A stretch of DNA of 64,000 bases from Deltaproteobacteria bacterium (GTDB lineage: Bacteria; Bdellovibrionota; FAC87; UBA2466). The stretch lies in contig JACPWY010000010.1 of assembly GCA_016196825.1 (NCBI GenBank), positions 124,001 to 188,000 on the forward strand, written 5' to 3'. The notes below the pieces were generated by a model. It ran no database searches. It had not been told where the DNA came from and saw nothing but the letters and a program-made list of their open reading frames with translations. Position numbers and translations under genes: made by a program. Below are positions 1 through 13,602 of this stretch, in pieces. The stretch's first letter is position 1. Every line of letters starts with the position of its first letter.

Positions 1-385
1 ACGCGGCCGCTCCCAGAGCAAGCGTCGTATTCAAATTCGCGCTCGGTGACTCCGAGAGAGGAAGCAGCCCCATCAAATTGCTCAGGAGCACGAAGATAAA
101 GAGCGAGGCTATGAACGGAAAGTGTTTCTCCCCGTGGTGGCCAAGCGTACCCACCACCATGGAATGGAGAGAATCCACCAGAATATCGACCATACCCACA
201 AGGGAAAGCTTCTTGGAAGGAATCAGCAGCTCATTCTGCTTTCCGGAAATCCGGCGGCGGGCGATGATCGAGACCAAGAGAATCGTCAGAAAAACCAGAA
301 TCGCACCGTTCACATGGACCCAGGCCTCGTCATGAGGCAGAAAGGGGAGGTTCATGAGCCAGGTTTCCGGACCGTGTTGTTCCAT
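1..385 (-). CDS. atpB: ATP synthase F0 subunit a, N-terminal part (runs off left edge)
   Basis: Subunit a forms the proton half-channels next to the c-ring in the inner membrane. The frame from the ATG at 383-385 stays open to base 1 (128 codons). It shows a hydrophobic helix near residues 28-43, a basic loop (IIARRRISGK), then SIASLFIFVLL-type hydrophobic sequence (here FPFIASLFIFVLLSNLMGLL) followed by PLSESPSANLN, typical of the start of AtpB. The rest, and probably atpE, lies left of the window. It is the last visible gene of the leftward gyrB-gyrA unit, so the F0 a-subunit gene is separated from the F1 genes (24.8-30.5 kb) by the origin. Confidence 0.9.
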   Translation of the reverse strand, partial: MEQHGPETWLMNLPFLPHDEAWVHVNGAILVFLTILLVSIIARRRISGKQNELLIPSKKLSLVGMVDILVDSLHSMVVGTLGHHGEKHFPFIASLFIFVLLSNLMGLLPLSESPSANLNTTLALGAAA

Positions 386-421
386 AGGATTTCAATGGTT
401 TACTCGGAGATCCCCCCTCTT

Positions 422-1063
422 TCAAGCCCTCCGTCGGATGACATTAAGGCCGTCCCGAACGGGGAGAAGAACAGACTCGAGTTGCGGGTTGTTCCGGACA
501 AGGTCATTGAAAGCGGCCACGGCTTGACCGTTTCGAGTGGCCGTAACCGGGTTCACCACCTCCCCGCTGAAGAGGGCGTTGTCCGCCACAATCACCCCGA
601 GAGGCGAAAGCTTCGGCAGGCACGCCTCAAGATAGTTCGGATAGCCCGGTTTATCAGCGTCAATAAACACGAGGTCAAAGGGGCCCGGCAGCACGGCCAG
701 TGTCTCCATGGCATCTCCCAGTCTGAGTTCGATCTTCTTTCCGCCCTCTGATCGGCCCCAAAACCGCCGGGCAATGTCCGTAGTCTCCCTGTTGATGTCC
801 AGCGTAATGAGGTGACCGTCCACCGGCAGGCGCTCCGCCATACAGAGCGCGGAATAGCCGGTGTAGGTCCCTATCTCAAGTACGCATCGGGCCTTGAGCA
901 AAGAAACAAGAAACCCGAGAAAGCTTCCGACTAATGGGCCCGAAAGCATCACCGACATGGCAACGTGCTCACGAGTGAAGACCGCTAGCTCCTCGGTCAA
1001 GGGACTCGGACACGTACTCATCGATTCGCAATAGCGACTGATTGATTCCGGATTGATATCCAC
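422..1063 (-). CDS. Class I SAM-dependent O-methyltransferase (caffeoyl-CoA OMT-like family)
   Basis: Small methyltransferase of 213 residues, the usual length of methyltransferase family 3 (catechol/caffeoyl-CoA OMT-like). The SAM-binding motif LEIGTYTGYSALCMAE lies near residue 62. The acidic strand end LVFIDADK near residue 133 supplies metal/substrate ligands in this family, and DNALFSGEVV follows near residue 160. The substrate cannot be told from sequence. It lies between the atpZ-like gene (9 bp away) and atpB, inside the leftward unit, so it is probably cotranscribed with ATP synthase F0 genes without an obvious functional link. Confidence 0.85.
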   Translation of the reverse strand: MDINPESISRYCESMSTCPSPLTEELAVFTREHVAMSVMLSGPLVGSFLGFLVSLLKARCVLEIGTYTGYSALCMAERLPVDGHLITLDINRETTDIARRFWGRSEGGKKIELRLGDAMETLAVLPGPFDLVFIDADKPGYPNYLEACLPKLSPLGVIVADNALFSGEVVNPVTATRNGQAVAAFNDLVRNNPQLESVLLPVRDGLNVIRRRA

Positions 1064-1071
1064 CGATCACC

Positions 1072-1284
1072 TCACAATCTACGTTTCATAAGGGCGATGA
1101 TGTACCAAATGCCAAGGCCCATCGCGGCCATGAGGAATATCAAGAGAAAGAGAGGACTCGTCCCCAGCTTCTTATCGAGAAGATTTCCACCAAAAAAGGC
1201 GCCGACAAAGAGCACGAGTTTGACCATCGCCGCAGAACTGTAGACCGCCATCAGCCGTGAATACTTGGGATCGAGAAGGCTCAT
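1072..1284 (-). CDS. atpZ: AtpZ/AtpI-family small membrane protein
   Basis: A 70-residue protein with two predicted membrane helices (about residues 18-36 and 44-65) and a basic C-terminus (MKRRL). The pattern GAFFGGNLLDKKLGTSP followed by a second helix fits the AtpZ/F0F1 ATPase gene-1 family, which assists ATP synthase assembly or Mg/Ca handling. Its position two genes before atpB on the same strand supports this. The ATG overlaps the stop of the TPR lipoprotein gene by 4 bp, suggesting translational coupling. The family call rests on topology, size and position more than on a unique motif. Confidence 0.7.
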   Translation of the reverse strand: MSLLDPKYSRLMAVYSSAAMVKLVLFVGAFFGGNLLDKKLGTSPLFLLIFLMAAMGLGIWYIIALMKRRL

Positions 1285-2086
1285 TTTTTCTTGCCCCTCT
1301 TATCGATATCCTGCAGTCGCTTCTCGATCAACTCCGGGATGGGGTACTTGAGCCTCAGCTGCTCGTACTGCGTACGCGCGGCTAGGCCCTCCCCAAGCTG
1401 CTCAAGACTTTGCGCGATCCAAAACTGCGCCTCGATCGCCTGAGGATGTTGGGGGTGGTACCGAACCACCTGTTTGAACGCATCGATAGCCAATCGATAC
1501 TTGGCCTCCATAAAGTAGGTATTTCCAATCTCAAATCGCGCTTTTGGCACCAGCTGGCTCTTGGGTACGGAATCGATAAGAGCCTGATACTGGCTCCGGG
1601 CCAGCTCAAAATTATTCTGGAGAAAATAGGATCGCCCAATACGATAGATAAACTGATCCTTCTCGAGTGAGTCGGCCTGCAGATCCAAGAGTTTTCGATA
1701 GGCTGTCACCGACCGTTCCGGATCCTGAACATAGTCAAAGTAGATGTTGGCCACCCTCTTTTGAACCTCATACTGTCCGATAGGTTCTCTCCTGAGCCGA
1801 AGATACTCTTGGTAACTCCCCAAAGCCGATTCGTAGTCGCGCAGATACACCTCCTGCACAAACCCCAATCGAAAGAGCGCCTTCAGGGCCAAACGACTCT
1901 CTGGATTCAGAGCAATACCCCGTCGGAAGGCATCAGCGGCCTCAAAATAGCTTCCCCCCTGAATTTTTTCTTCAGCAAGATCGAAAAACTTCGTCTGCTT
2001 TCGGGCCGTGCAGCCCACTAGAATAATTGTCAGCGCGAGTAGCGCCGCTAACCAATTGTTTTTTCTTGAACAGCCGTCTTGGCCCG

Positions 2087-2090
<4 letters not shown>
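1281..2090 (-). CDS. Tetratricopeptide-repeat lipoprotein (BamD/YbgF-like)
   Basis: 269 residues. A signal peptide ends in the lipobox LVGC (Cys27), predicting a lipid-anchored envelope protein. From about residue 35 to 250 it is made of TPR-like helical hairpins, for example [32 protein letters not shown] and [16 protein letters not shown]. Proteins of this build scaffold envelope complexes (BamD, CpoB/YbgF). No paralogue-specific motif lets me choose one. The GTG start overlaps the gyrA stop by 4 bp and its stop overlaps the next gene, so it belongs to the gyrase unit. Confidence 0.75.
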
Positions 2091-8152
<6,062 letters not shown>

Positions 8153-8161
8153 GCGGTCTCT

Positions 8162-8236
8162 CTTTCTTAAATTCTTTTAGAGCATATCTAGATCTTTTAA
8201 TAGTAGTAGTAATATAGGCTGTTGAAATGTTAACAA
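8162..8236 (+). promoter_or_regulatory. Origin unwinding region with DnaA-trio-like TAG triplets
   Basis: An AT-rich tract (8162-8200) is followed by TAGTAGTAGTAA (8201-8212), a short GC step and weak DnaA-box-like sequences (TGTTGAAAT at 8220-8228, TGTTAACAA at 8228-8236). AT-rich DNA, then repeated 3'-GAT-5' triplets, then a box on the 3' side is the order described for bacterial basal unwinding systems. The match is visual only. Confidence 0.6.
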
Positions 8237-8283
8237 CCGATCTAACTCCATGGGATCATTCACGATGACGCAGTGGAAAACTA

Positions 8284-8395
8284 TGTGGATAACTGAGTAA
8301 CCCTTTGTGAATAAGTTGTGGATAACCAGTTATCAACAAGTTATCAACAAACAATTAACAAGCAATTAACAAGGTTATCAACAGAGTTTTCAACA
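8284..8395. repeat. Phased DnaA-box array, two convergent groups with 11-bp register
   Basis: Minus-oriented boxes start at 8284, 8306 and 8317 (spacing 22 and 11). Plus-oriented units start at 8330, 8341, 8352, 8363, 8375 and 8387 (spacing 11, 11, 11, 12, 12). The units at 8352 and 8363 are identical 11-mers CAATTAACAAG, degenerate relatives of TTATCAACAAG. A period of about one helical turn would place DnaA protomers on one DNA face. Confidence 0.8.
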
Positions 8396-8597
8396 ACGGA
8401 TCTTCGCGAATATCGACGACAAAAGCAATAAATATAACGTAATGTAATGCATCGTCTTATATTGCAATATAGTGAGTGACTCGCCGCTCCATATCTATTT
8501 TAGACTCAAAGAGCCGGAACGGTGCATCGTGTCGACTCTGCTTCTGAATCAAATCGCCGCCCGGTTTTTCAGGGCGCGACAAGGCACGAGCGAAATA

Positions 8598-8921
8598 TTA
8601 CCGCAAATTGGTTGGTTGAAGATTCGTTTGTGGGGCCGGAGGCCCAGAGACGGACTGTACCGGCTCCGGGATTGGGATGTCGGAGCAGACCTGAGTGAGG
8701 CTGCTGCAAAGGTTGGTAAAAATGGCCACACAGCGTTTGTCGCAGCTGCCCCCAGCCATGTAGTACTTGAAGCAAGTTTCAAAATTGAAACCAAATTTTA
8801 GCCCCAACTCAGCGCGCTGGCTGTTGGTGATGTGCGTAATCGGCACGGCACAATTCAAGAGCGGCGCCCCCGCAAAAGCGGCACCTGTCAAAAACAGCGC
8901 GAAAAATATCAGAGTCTTCAT
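8598..8921 (-). CDS. Small secreted cysteine-rich protein, unknown function
   Basis: 107 residues with a clear signal peptide (MKTLIFFALFLTGAAFAGAP). The mature part has six Cys (in LLNC, FETC, GGSC, DKRC, TNLC, TQVC), suggesting three disulfides in the periplasm or outside, and a Pro-rich tail (PIPEPVQSVSGPPAPQ). I recognise no family. A GGGGGAA sequence stands 4 bases before the ATG as ribosome-binding site. It follows the gene at 8979-9680 on the same strand after a 57-bp gap and may be cotranscribed with it. Confidence 0.65.
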   Translation of the reverse strand: MKTLIFFALFLTGAAFAGAPLLNCAVPITHITNSQRAELGLKFGFNFETCFKYYMAGGSCDKRCVAIFTNLCSSLTQVCSDIPIPEPVQSVSGPPAPQTNLQPTNLR

Positions 8922-8978
8922 GGATTCCCCCGCAAAAGCCTATCGGAGAACTTCTACAGTTGCTTGAGTCGGTGGCCG

Positions 8979-9680
8979 CTAGGGAAGCTCCTTGAATATC
9001 TTGTCGACTTCCGTGGCGCGTTCCGCCGCCTGGTGGTGGTTTTGGGCCGCGCGAGCCCATCTATTAACAGAGTCCTTTTTCGCTTCCCCCAACGCGGCAG
9101 AAAAAGCCTTATCATAGTCAAACGCTTCTTCACCCTTACCGTTGAGAGGAATTGAAACGGTGTGGGATCCGTTACCGTAAACAACCTTTCCGCCAGCAAA
9201 TCCCGCAGTAGAGGTCTCAAATTTTACAGTCGCCCGTAAATCCCCGGTACAAACTGGGTCTAGGTCCCTTTCAAATTCAAAGACAACCGTAACGTCGAGA
9301 CGGCGGTGAAGTTGGTCCGTGCCATGTCCTACGAAATTCCAGGCCTCCTCAGAATCCAAGAATTTTACGACGCGGTTTCGGGCCTCTCGAAGGCAGGGAT
9401 AGTCGTAAAAGTCGTTTGCGATCTGCCGGCGGTCTGCGAGATTGCTCTCCTTATCACCAGTTCGGATTTCGAACCGCTTCTTTACCTTGTCTCCGTCTTT
9501 GTGAATAACGGAGGTGATCAGTGTGCCAGCCAGAACCGTGGTTACGCGTTTCGCCTCCCCCGTCTGATGAGCGCCTGACGTTCTTCCTTTGGGGTTAATC
9601 GGTGGTTGCGAGCGCACCCCGCCCGGTTCGGCTACCACTCCACCGGCGAAAAACAGACTCAATATCAGTAAAGAACGCAT
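8979..9680 (-). CDS. Secreted hypothetical protein
   Basis: 233 residues with an N-terminal signal peptide (MRSLLILSLFFAGGVVA) and a mature region rich in charged residues; only two Cys (in YPCLREAR and DPVCTGDL). A strong ribosome-binding site GGAGGG stands 6 bases before the ATG, supporting the start. No family recognised. It is divergent from the permease gene at 9923 and upstream of the small Cys-rich protein on the same strand, within the accessory block between oriC and dnaA. Confidence 0.65.
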   Translation of the reverse strand: MRSLLILSLFFAGGVVAEPGGVRSQPPINPKGRTSGAHQTGEAKRVTTVLAGTLITSVIHKDGDKVKKRFEIRTGDKESNLADRRQIANDFYDYPCLREARNRVVKFLDSEEAWNFVGHGTDQLHRRLDVTVVFEFERDLDPVCTGDLRATVKFETSTAGFAGGKVVYGNGSHTVSIPLNGKGEEAFDYDKAFSAALGEAKKDSVNRWARAAQNHHQAAERATEVDKIFKELP

Positions 9681-9834
9681 TGAGAACCCTCCATGACATT
9701 GCGTTTAGGTGCAGCATGCATGCCAACTGAAGTGAGAGAGTAAAGCGGCGGGTGTTTTCCGTGGTTTCTTAACAGCGCGAACCGTATACAAGAAGTGCTC
9801 AAACAAAAACACCGTGCCTTCAACGCTTTGCCTC

Positions 9835-9896
9835 AGTGTCAACAGCTTGCACTGAAAAGCAACTGCTTTGACACTCCAACCACGCTGCTCTAAGAC
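9835..9896 (+). promoter_or_regulatory. Promoter and inverted-repeat operator for the permease-aldehyde dehydrogenase operon
   Basis: TTGACA (9868-9873), a 17-bp spacer and TAAGAC (9891-9896) form a sigma70-type promoter ahead of the GTG at 9923. An imperfect inverted repeat has arms AGTGTCAACAGCTTGC (9835-9850) and GCAACTGCTTTGACACT (9859-9875). The right arm covers the -35 box, the place where a repressor would act. No regulator gene is adjacent. The rest of 9681-9922 shows nothing further. Confidence 0.55.
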
Positions 9897-9922
9897 CGCT
9901 GAATACAGGGTTTGGGGAAAAA

Positions 9923-11344
9923 GTGAATTCAACACAGGTTGATCAGGATATTTCTGATCTCAATAAATTTGGTTACGTTCAGGAGCTCCTTCGTGAAATG
10001 GGGGGTTTTACTGCCTTTGCGATTAGCTTCTCAGTGATCTCTATTCTCACCGGCGCGACACAGCTATTCGGCTACGGCCTGACCCACGGCGGGCCATTTC
10101 AGATCTGTGTGGGTTGGACGATCGTTTCCATCTTCACATTTTTTGTAGCCCTCGCAATGGCCGAGTTGGCGAGCAGCTTTCCGACGGCGGGGGCGGTTTA
10201 TCATTGGAGCCATATTCTGGGGGGCCGAACGCTCGGCTGGTTCACGGCCGCGCTCAATACAATTGGGCAATTCGCTCTCATGGCCGGCATAGACTATGGG
10301 TTGGCTCAATTCATTTTTGGAATTGTTGGTGTGACAGCAACACCTGCCATGATCTTCGCGCTGTTTTCAATGCTCCTCTTTTCCCACGCAATTTTGAACC
10401 ACCGAGGAATCCATATCGTGGGGAGGCTCAACGATTTTTCGGCCTGGTACCACATTCTTGTAGTCGCAGCATTGGTGGGCGCTCTTCTTTGGCGCGGGAC
10501 GGCCCAGCCCGTCGATTTTCTCCTTCAGTTTAGTTCGACAGATGGGTTCTCAAAGCCATACAGCTTTTTTGTCGGCCTTCTCGTCGCACAGTGGACATTG
10601 TGTGGATACGACGCCGCCGCGCATGTGACGGAAGAGACGGTCGATCCTCGTCGGCGAGCGCCCTGGGGGATTGTTCTGTCGGTGGTCGTATCGGTTTTAG
10701 CGGGAGCGGCCATGCTGTTTCTCGTGGTGCTTTCCATTCCTGATCTGGCACAGGCGCATGGTTTTGGGGACGCCGCCTTCCAAGAGATCCTGAAACTGCG
10801 TTTGGGGGTAGGGCCTGCGAGGGTGATGAGCGGACTCATCGCGGGAGCGATGTGGTTGTGTGGCCTGGCTTCAATGACGTCGGCATCGCGCATGGTTTAT
10901 GCGTTTGCTCGAGACGGCGGGCTTCCCTTTGCACACCTCTGGGCGACGATCAGTCCGGAGCACCGCACGCCCTCCAACGCGATCTGGGGGCTTTCGGCGT
11001 TTGCACTATTGCTCTCTCTGAGCGTGGACATCTACAGCGCGATCGTTTCCATTGCGACTATAACGCTCTATCTCAGTTATGGTCTTCCGATAGTGGCACG
11101 AGTGATCGGTGAGTGGCGGGGTCGGCCGTATCCGACCGGTCCGTGGAATTTGGGGCGCATAGGTACGCTCATCTCCATTGTGGCTGTGGTGTGGATTGCG
11201 ATCATCACGGTGGCCTTCGTTTTGCCTCCCAATCAACAGGCCGGAGTAGCGATGGCAGTAGTGTCCCTTTTGCTCTTGGGGCTCTGGGTTTTTCAGGTTC
11301 GGAAGACGTTTGTTGGACCGAAATTTGCGAAGGGGATTGCATGA
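9923..11344 (+). CDS. APC-superfamily amino acid permease
   Basis: 473 residues with about 12 predicted membrane helices, the size of amino acid/polyamine/organocation transporters. The first helix region (GGFTAFAISFSVISILTGA) and the stretch GGPFQICVGWTIVSIFTFFVALAMAE (split by a Gly-rich start) resemble the bacterial/fungal GABA-choline type permeases. The GTG start has GGGGAAAAA just ahead. The stop overlaps the ATG of the aldehyde dehydrogenase (ATGA), so both are coupled. I infer uptake of an amine or amino acid whose aldehyde derivative is then oxidised. Substrate unknown. Confidence 0.85.
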   Translation: MNSTQVDQDISDLNKFGYVQELLREMGGFTAFAISFSVISILTGATQLFGYGLTHGGPFQICVGWTIVSIFTFFVALAMAELASSFPTAGAVYHWSHILGGRTLGWFTAALNTIGQFALMAGIDYGLAQFIFGIVGVTATPAMIFALFSMLLFSHAILNHRGIHIVGRLNDFSAWYHILVVAALVGALLWRGTAQPVDFLLQFSSTDGFSKPYSFFVGLLVAQWTLCGYDAAAHVTEETVDPRRRAPWGIVLSVVVSVLAGAAMLFLVVLSIPDLAQAHGFGDAAFQEILKLRLGVGPARVMSGLIAGAMWLCGLASMTSASRMVYAFARDGGLPFAHLWATISPEHRTPSNAIWGLSAFALLLSLSVDIYSAIVSIATITLYLSYGLPIVARVIGEWRGRPYPTGPWNLGRIGTLISIVAVVWIAIITVAFVLPPNQQAGVAMAVVSLLLLGLWVFQVRKTFVGPKFAKGIA

Positions 11345-12801
11345 ACACAGGCAGAATGTTTATCGGGGGGGAATGGGTTGATTCCTGTTCGGGCCAGATG
11401 AGATCGATCACTGACCCCGCGAATCAACAACTGATCAACCGGGTGCCGGAGGCGGATCAAGACGATGTCAATCGAGCGATTGCTGCCGCTCGGACAGCTT
11501 TTGACAAAGGGCCATGGCGACAAACCACGGCCCAGGATCGCGGAAAAATCTTGTTCGCGGTTGGCCAAAAGATTCGGGAAAGGGCTGTTGAACTCGCCGA
11601 ACTCGAGGTGAAAAACTGCGGAAAACCGCTCGCAGAGGCCCAGTTTGATATCCAAGATGCCGCCAACTGTTTTGAGTTTTATGGCGGATTAGCGACGAAA
11701 ATTCACGGTGAAACAATGTCTGTGCCCGCGGACAGTTTGAGTTTTGTCCTGCGCGAACCAATAGGCGTGTGCGGGCAGATTATCCCATGGAACTACCCAC
11801 TCGTGATGGCGGCGTGGAAACTTGCACCGGCCCTTGCGGCCGGCAATACCTGTGTGCTGAAGCCCTCGGAACTCACTCCACTGACAGCGCTTGAGCTTGC
11901 GAAGATTTTTTGTGAAGTCGAGCTTCCACCGGGCGTGGTCAATGTCGTGACCGGGCCCGGACCGGGTTGCGGAGAGGTGCTCGCGAGTAGTCCCTTTGTC
12001 GATAAGGTGGCCTTCACGGGCGGAACTGCTACCGGCCAGAAGGTGATGGCCGGGGTGGCGAAAGAACTCAAACGGATCTCGCTTGAGCTGGGCGGCAAAA
12101 GTCCCAATATTGTATTTGCCGATGCCGATCGAGAGGCCGCGGTGGATGGTGCGCTCTTTGCTGCCTTTGCGAATCAGGGCGAGGTGTGCTCGGCGGGATC
12201 GAGACTTCTCGTCGAGGAATCGATTCATCGGGAATTTATTGCGCAAATGCTGGCGAAAATCCCGAAAATAAAGCTTGGGCACGGGTTGATCGCTGGCACA
12301 AAGATGGGACCCCTGATTTCTTACGCACAACTCGAAAAGGTGGAGAGTTACGTGAAGATCGGTGTCGAGGAGGGGGCGAAACTTTTGTGTGGTGGCAAGC
12401 GGCCAAAAGGGCTCGAGGCCGGGTTCTTCTTTGAGCCGACGATTTTCGACGGAGTCACTCCGAAGATGAGGATCGCGCGTGAAGAGATTTTTGGACCGGT
12501 TCTCTCCATTTTGACGTTCAAAGACGAAGCTGAAGCGATTGCAATGGCCAACGACACCGAATATGGCCTCGCGGCGGGCGTCTGGACGAAGGACATTCAC
12601 CGCTCGTTACGCTTGGTCCGCGGGCTTCGCGCCGGTATCGTCTGGGTGAACGCTTACCACCCGACCTACAATGAACTTCCGTGGGGCGGCTATAAAAAGA
12701 GCGGCCTCGGAAGAGAGCTAGGTCTTCACGGGATAGAAGAATATTTGGAGACAAAACAGGTCAACTTTCACGGCGATCCCGCGCCAATCAACTGGTACTA
12801 G
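11341..12801 (+). CDS. NAD(P)-dependent aldehyde dehydrogenase (betaine/aminoaldehyde type)
   Basis: 486 residues, typical of class-I ALDH. IIPWNYPLVMAAWKLAPALA is the cofactor-fold motif, LELGGKSPNIVF carries the general-base Glu, and NQGEVCSAGSRLLVEE carries the nucleophilic Cys, in the form seen in betaine and gamma-aminobutyraldehyde dehydrogenases. EEIFGPVLS and PWGGYKKSGLGRELG are further family motifs. It is translationally coupled to the permease, which suggests use of an imported amine-derived aldehyde. The frame is open upstream to 11113, but the ATG at the ATGA junction is the natural start. Its TAG stop overlaps the start of a palindromic repeat. Confidence 0.92.
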   Translation: MNTGRMFIGGEWVDSCSGQMRSITDPANQQLINRVPEADQDDVNRAIAAARTAFDKGPWRQTTAQDRGKILFAVGQKIRERAVELAELEVKNCGKPLAEAQFDIQDAANCFEFYGGLATKIHGETMSVPADSLSFVLREPIGVCGQIIPWNYPLVMAAWKLAPALAAGNTCVLKPSELTPLTALELAKIFCEVELPPGVVNVVTGPGPGCGEVLASSPFVDKVAFTGGTATGQKVMAGVAKELKRISLELGGKSPNIVFADADREAAVDGALFAAFANQGEVCSAGSRLLVEESIHREFIAQMLAKIPKIKLGHGLIAGTKMGPLISYAQLEKVESYVKIGVEEGAKLLCGGKRPKGLEAGFFFEPTIFDGVTPKMRIAREEIFGPVLSILTFKDEAEAIAMANDTEYGLAAGVWTKDIHRSLRLVRGLRAGIVWVNAYHPTYNELPWGGYKKSGLGRELGLHGIEEYLETKQVNFHGDPAPINWY

Positions 12802-12961
12802 TGTCCTGAGTCGTATATTTCGTTACATATTCGCGAGGGGATTCGCCCGGCATGCGAGGAAGAAAGGTGCAGGCGTACTGCCTGTACGTCAAGCCTTTCT
12901 GACGAAGCAGGCCGGGATGAAGCACCCGCGATTTGTAACGAAATATACGACTCAGGGCACT
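12800..12961. repeat. Long palindromic repeat element (MITE-like), 28-bp near-perfect terminal arms
   Basis: Arms 12800-12827 and 12934-12961 are reverse complements with a single mismatch. Inside, further pairing continues (AGAAAGG on the left, CCTTTCT on the right) up to a central hairpin GGCGTAC-TGCCT-GTACGTC (12872-12890), so the whole 162 bp is one palindrome centred near 12881. It overlaps the TAG stop of the aldehyde dehydrogenase and lies between convergent genes. No open reading frame for a transposase. It may be a non-autonomous mobile element or a strong RNA hairpin acting as a 3' end signal. Confidence 0.75.
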
Positions 12962-12979
12962 GGCGCCAGGCGTTTTGAA

Positions 12980-13453
12980 TTATTTGATCCGCAACAACTT
13001 GAACACCGCCGGCTTTTTCTGTCCTGGCCCCGTGCAATCGATAGCGTTAACATCGTTGGTGGAGATCACGAGAAGCTTGTTTTCGCCCCAGCCGACGTCA
13101 AATAGCGGTTCAGCAGGGTTGGTCTCCTTGCCACATTCCGTTGCGGGGAGATCGGCCGCGCAGGGATTGGGTGTGCAGGAACGCACCCCCTGTTTCATGG
13201 CGATTTTTGAGTCTGGGAGGTAGCGGTATTTCTCCGGCTCAAGCTGAGTGCAGTTTGAAGCCTTCGATATGTAAGCTCCGATCGCACCATTGAAACTGAG
13301 CGTGTAGTGGTGTTCGAGCGGTTGGTCCTTTCCATCGCAGCTGACCGACAAAACCTTCCATTGGCCCCTTAAGGATTTCTGGAGCTGCGCGGGCGTGGGT
13401 GCAGCGAAGGCTATTGCTAATGAGAAAGTGAGCGAAATCGATAACAGTTTCAT
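12980..13453 (-). CDS. Secreted lipocalin-like small protein, unknown function
   Basis: 157 residues. The signal peptide is MKLLSISLTFSLAIAFAAP; the mature chain begins with LQKSLRGQWKVLSVSCDG, a G-x-W start typical of small beta-barrel (lipocalin-like) domains, and has several Cys pairs (RSCTPNPCAA, TECGK, DCTG). An upstream in-frame start exists at 13471, but the ATG at 13453 is preceded by GGGGGA and begins the signal peptide. It converges on the palindromic repeat and the aldehyde dehydrogenase gene. The fold is an inference. Confidence 0.6.
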   Translation of the reverse strand: MKLLSISLTFSLAIAFAAPTPAQLQKSLRGQWKVLSVSCDGKDQPLEHHYTLSFNGAIGAYISKASNCTQLEPEKYRYLPDSKIAMKQGVRSCTPNPCAADLPATECGKETNPAEPLFDVGWGENKLLVISTNDVNAIDCTGPGQKKPAVFKLLRIK

Positions 13454-13500
13454 TGATCCCCCGTTGATCACCGACTATCAACCGGTTCTCTCGCTGGCAA

Positions 13501-13565
13501 CCTGTTAACAGGCGCTATTGAAGTTGGGCGAAGCGGCAGCGAGCGGTCGGTCCTGTTGGTATAAT
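13501..13565 (+). promoter_or_regulatory. Extended -10 promoter for the carboxypeptidase gene, with nearby palindrome
   Basis: TGGTATAAT (13557-13565) is a full extended -10 element (TATAAT at 13560-13565) upstream of the carboxypeptidase ATG at 13603. No good -35 box is seen at 17 bp, as is common for extended -10 promoters. A perfect 12-bp palindrome CCTGTTAACAGG (13501-13512) lies about 50 bp upstream and could be an operator. Confidence 0.5.
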
Positions 13566-13602
13566 AGAGAAGGAGTTGTGCCCCATCACAAAAGGAAACC
13601 CA

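Larger units (their letters stand above)
8153..8475. other. Chromosomal replication origin (oriC) candidate
   Basis: A non-coding, AT-rich stretch next to dnaN. Two perfect DnaA boxes (TTATCCACA) lie on the minus strand at 8284-8292 and 8317-8325, with TTATTCACA at 8306-8314. Plus-strand variants TTATCAACA lie at 8330, 8341 and 8375, and TTTTCAACA at 8387. A TAG-triplet run at 8201-8212 and an AT-rich tract (8162-8212) form a likely unwinding site toward dnaN. A second AT-rich tract at 8420-8475 includes the 14-bp palindrome TATATTGCAATATA (8458-8471). Genes to the left read leftward and most to the right read rightward, as expected around an origin. From 8476 to 8597 I see nothing convincing. 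Confidence 0.88.

Noticed and set aside
9705-9935. 76-codon open frame on the minus strand upstream of the permease
   Set aside because: No ribosome-binding site; covers the predicted permease promoter and operator.
11113-11340. N-terminal extension of the aldehyde dehydrogenase
   Set aside because: Lies in another frame of the permease gene; the ATG at 11341 matches the family start.
11689-12600. 303-codon open frame on the minus strand inside the aldehyde dehydrogenase
   Set aside because: Shadow of the ALDH coding sequence.
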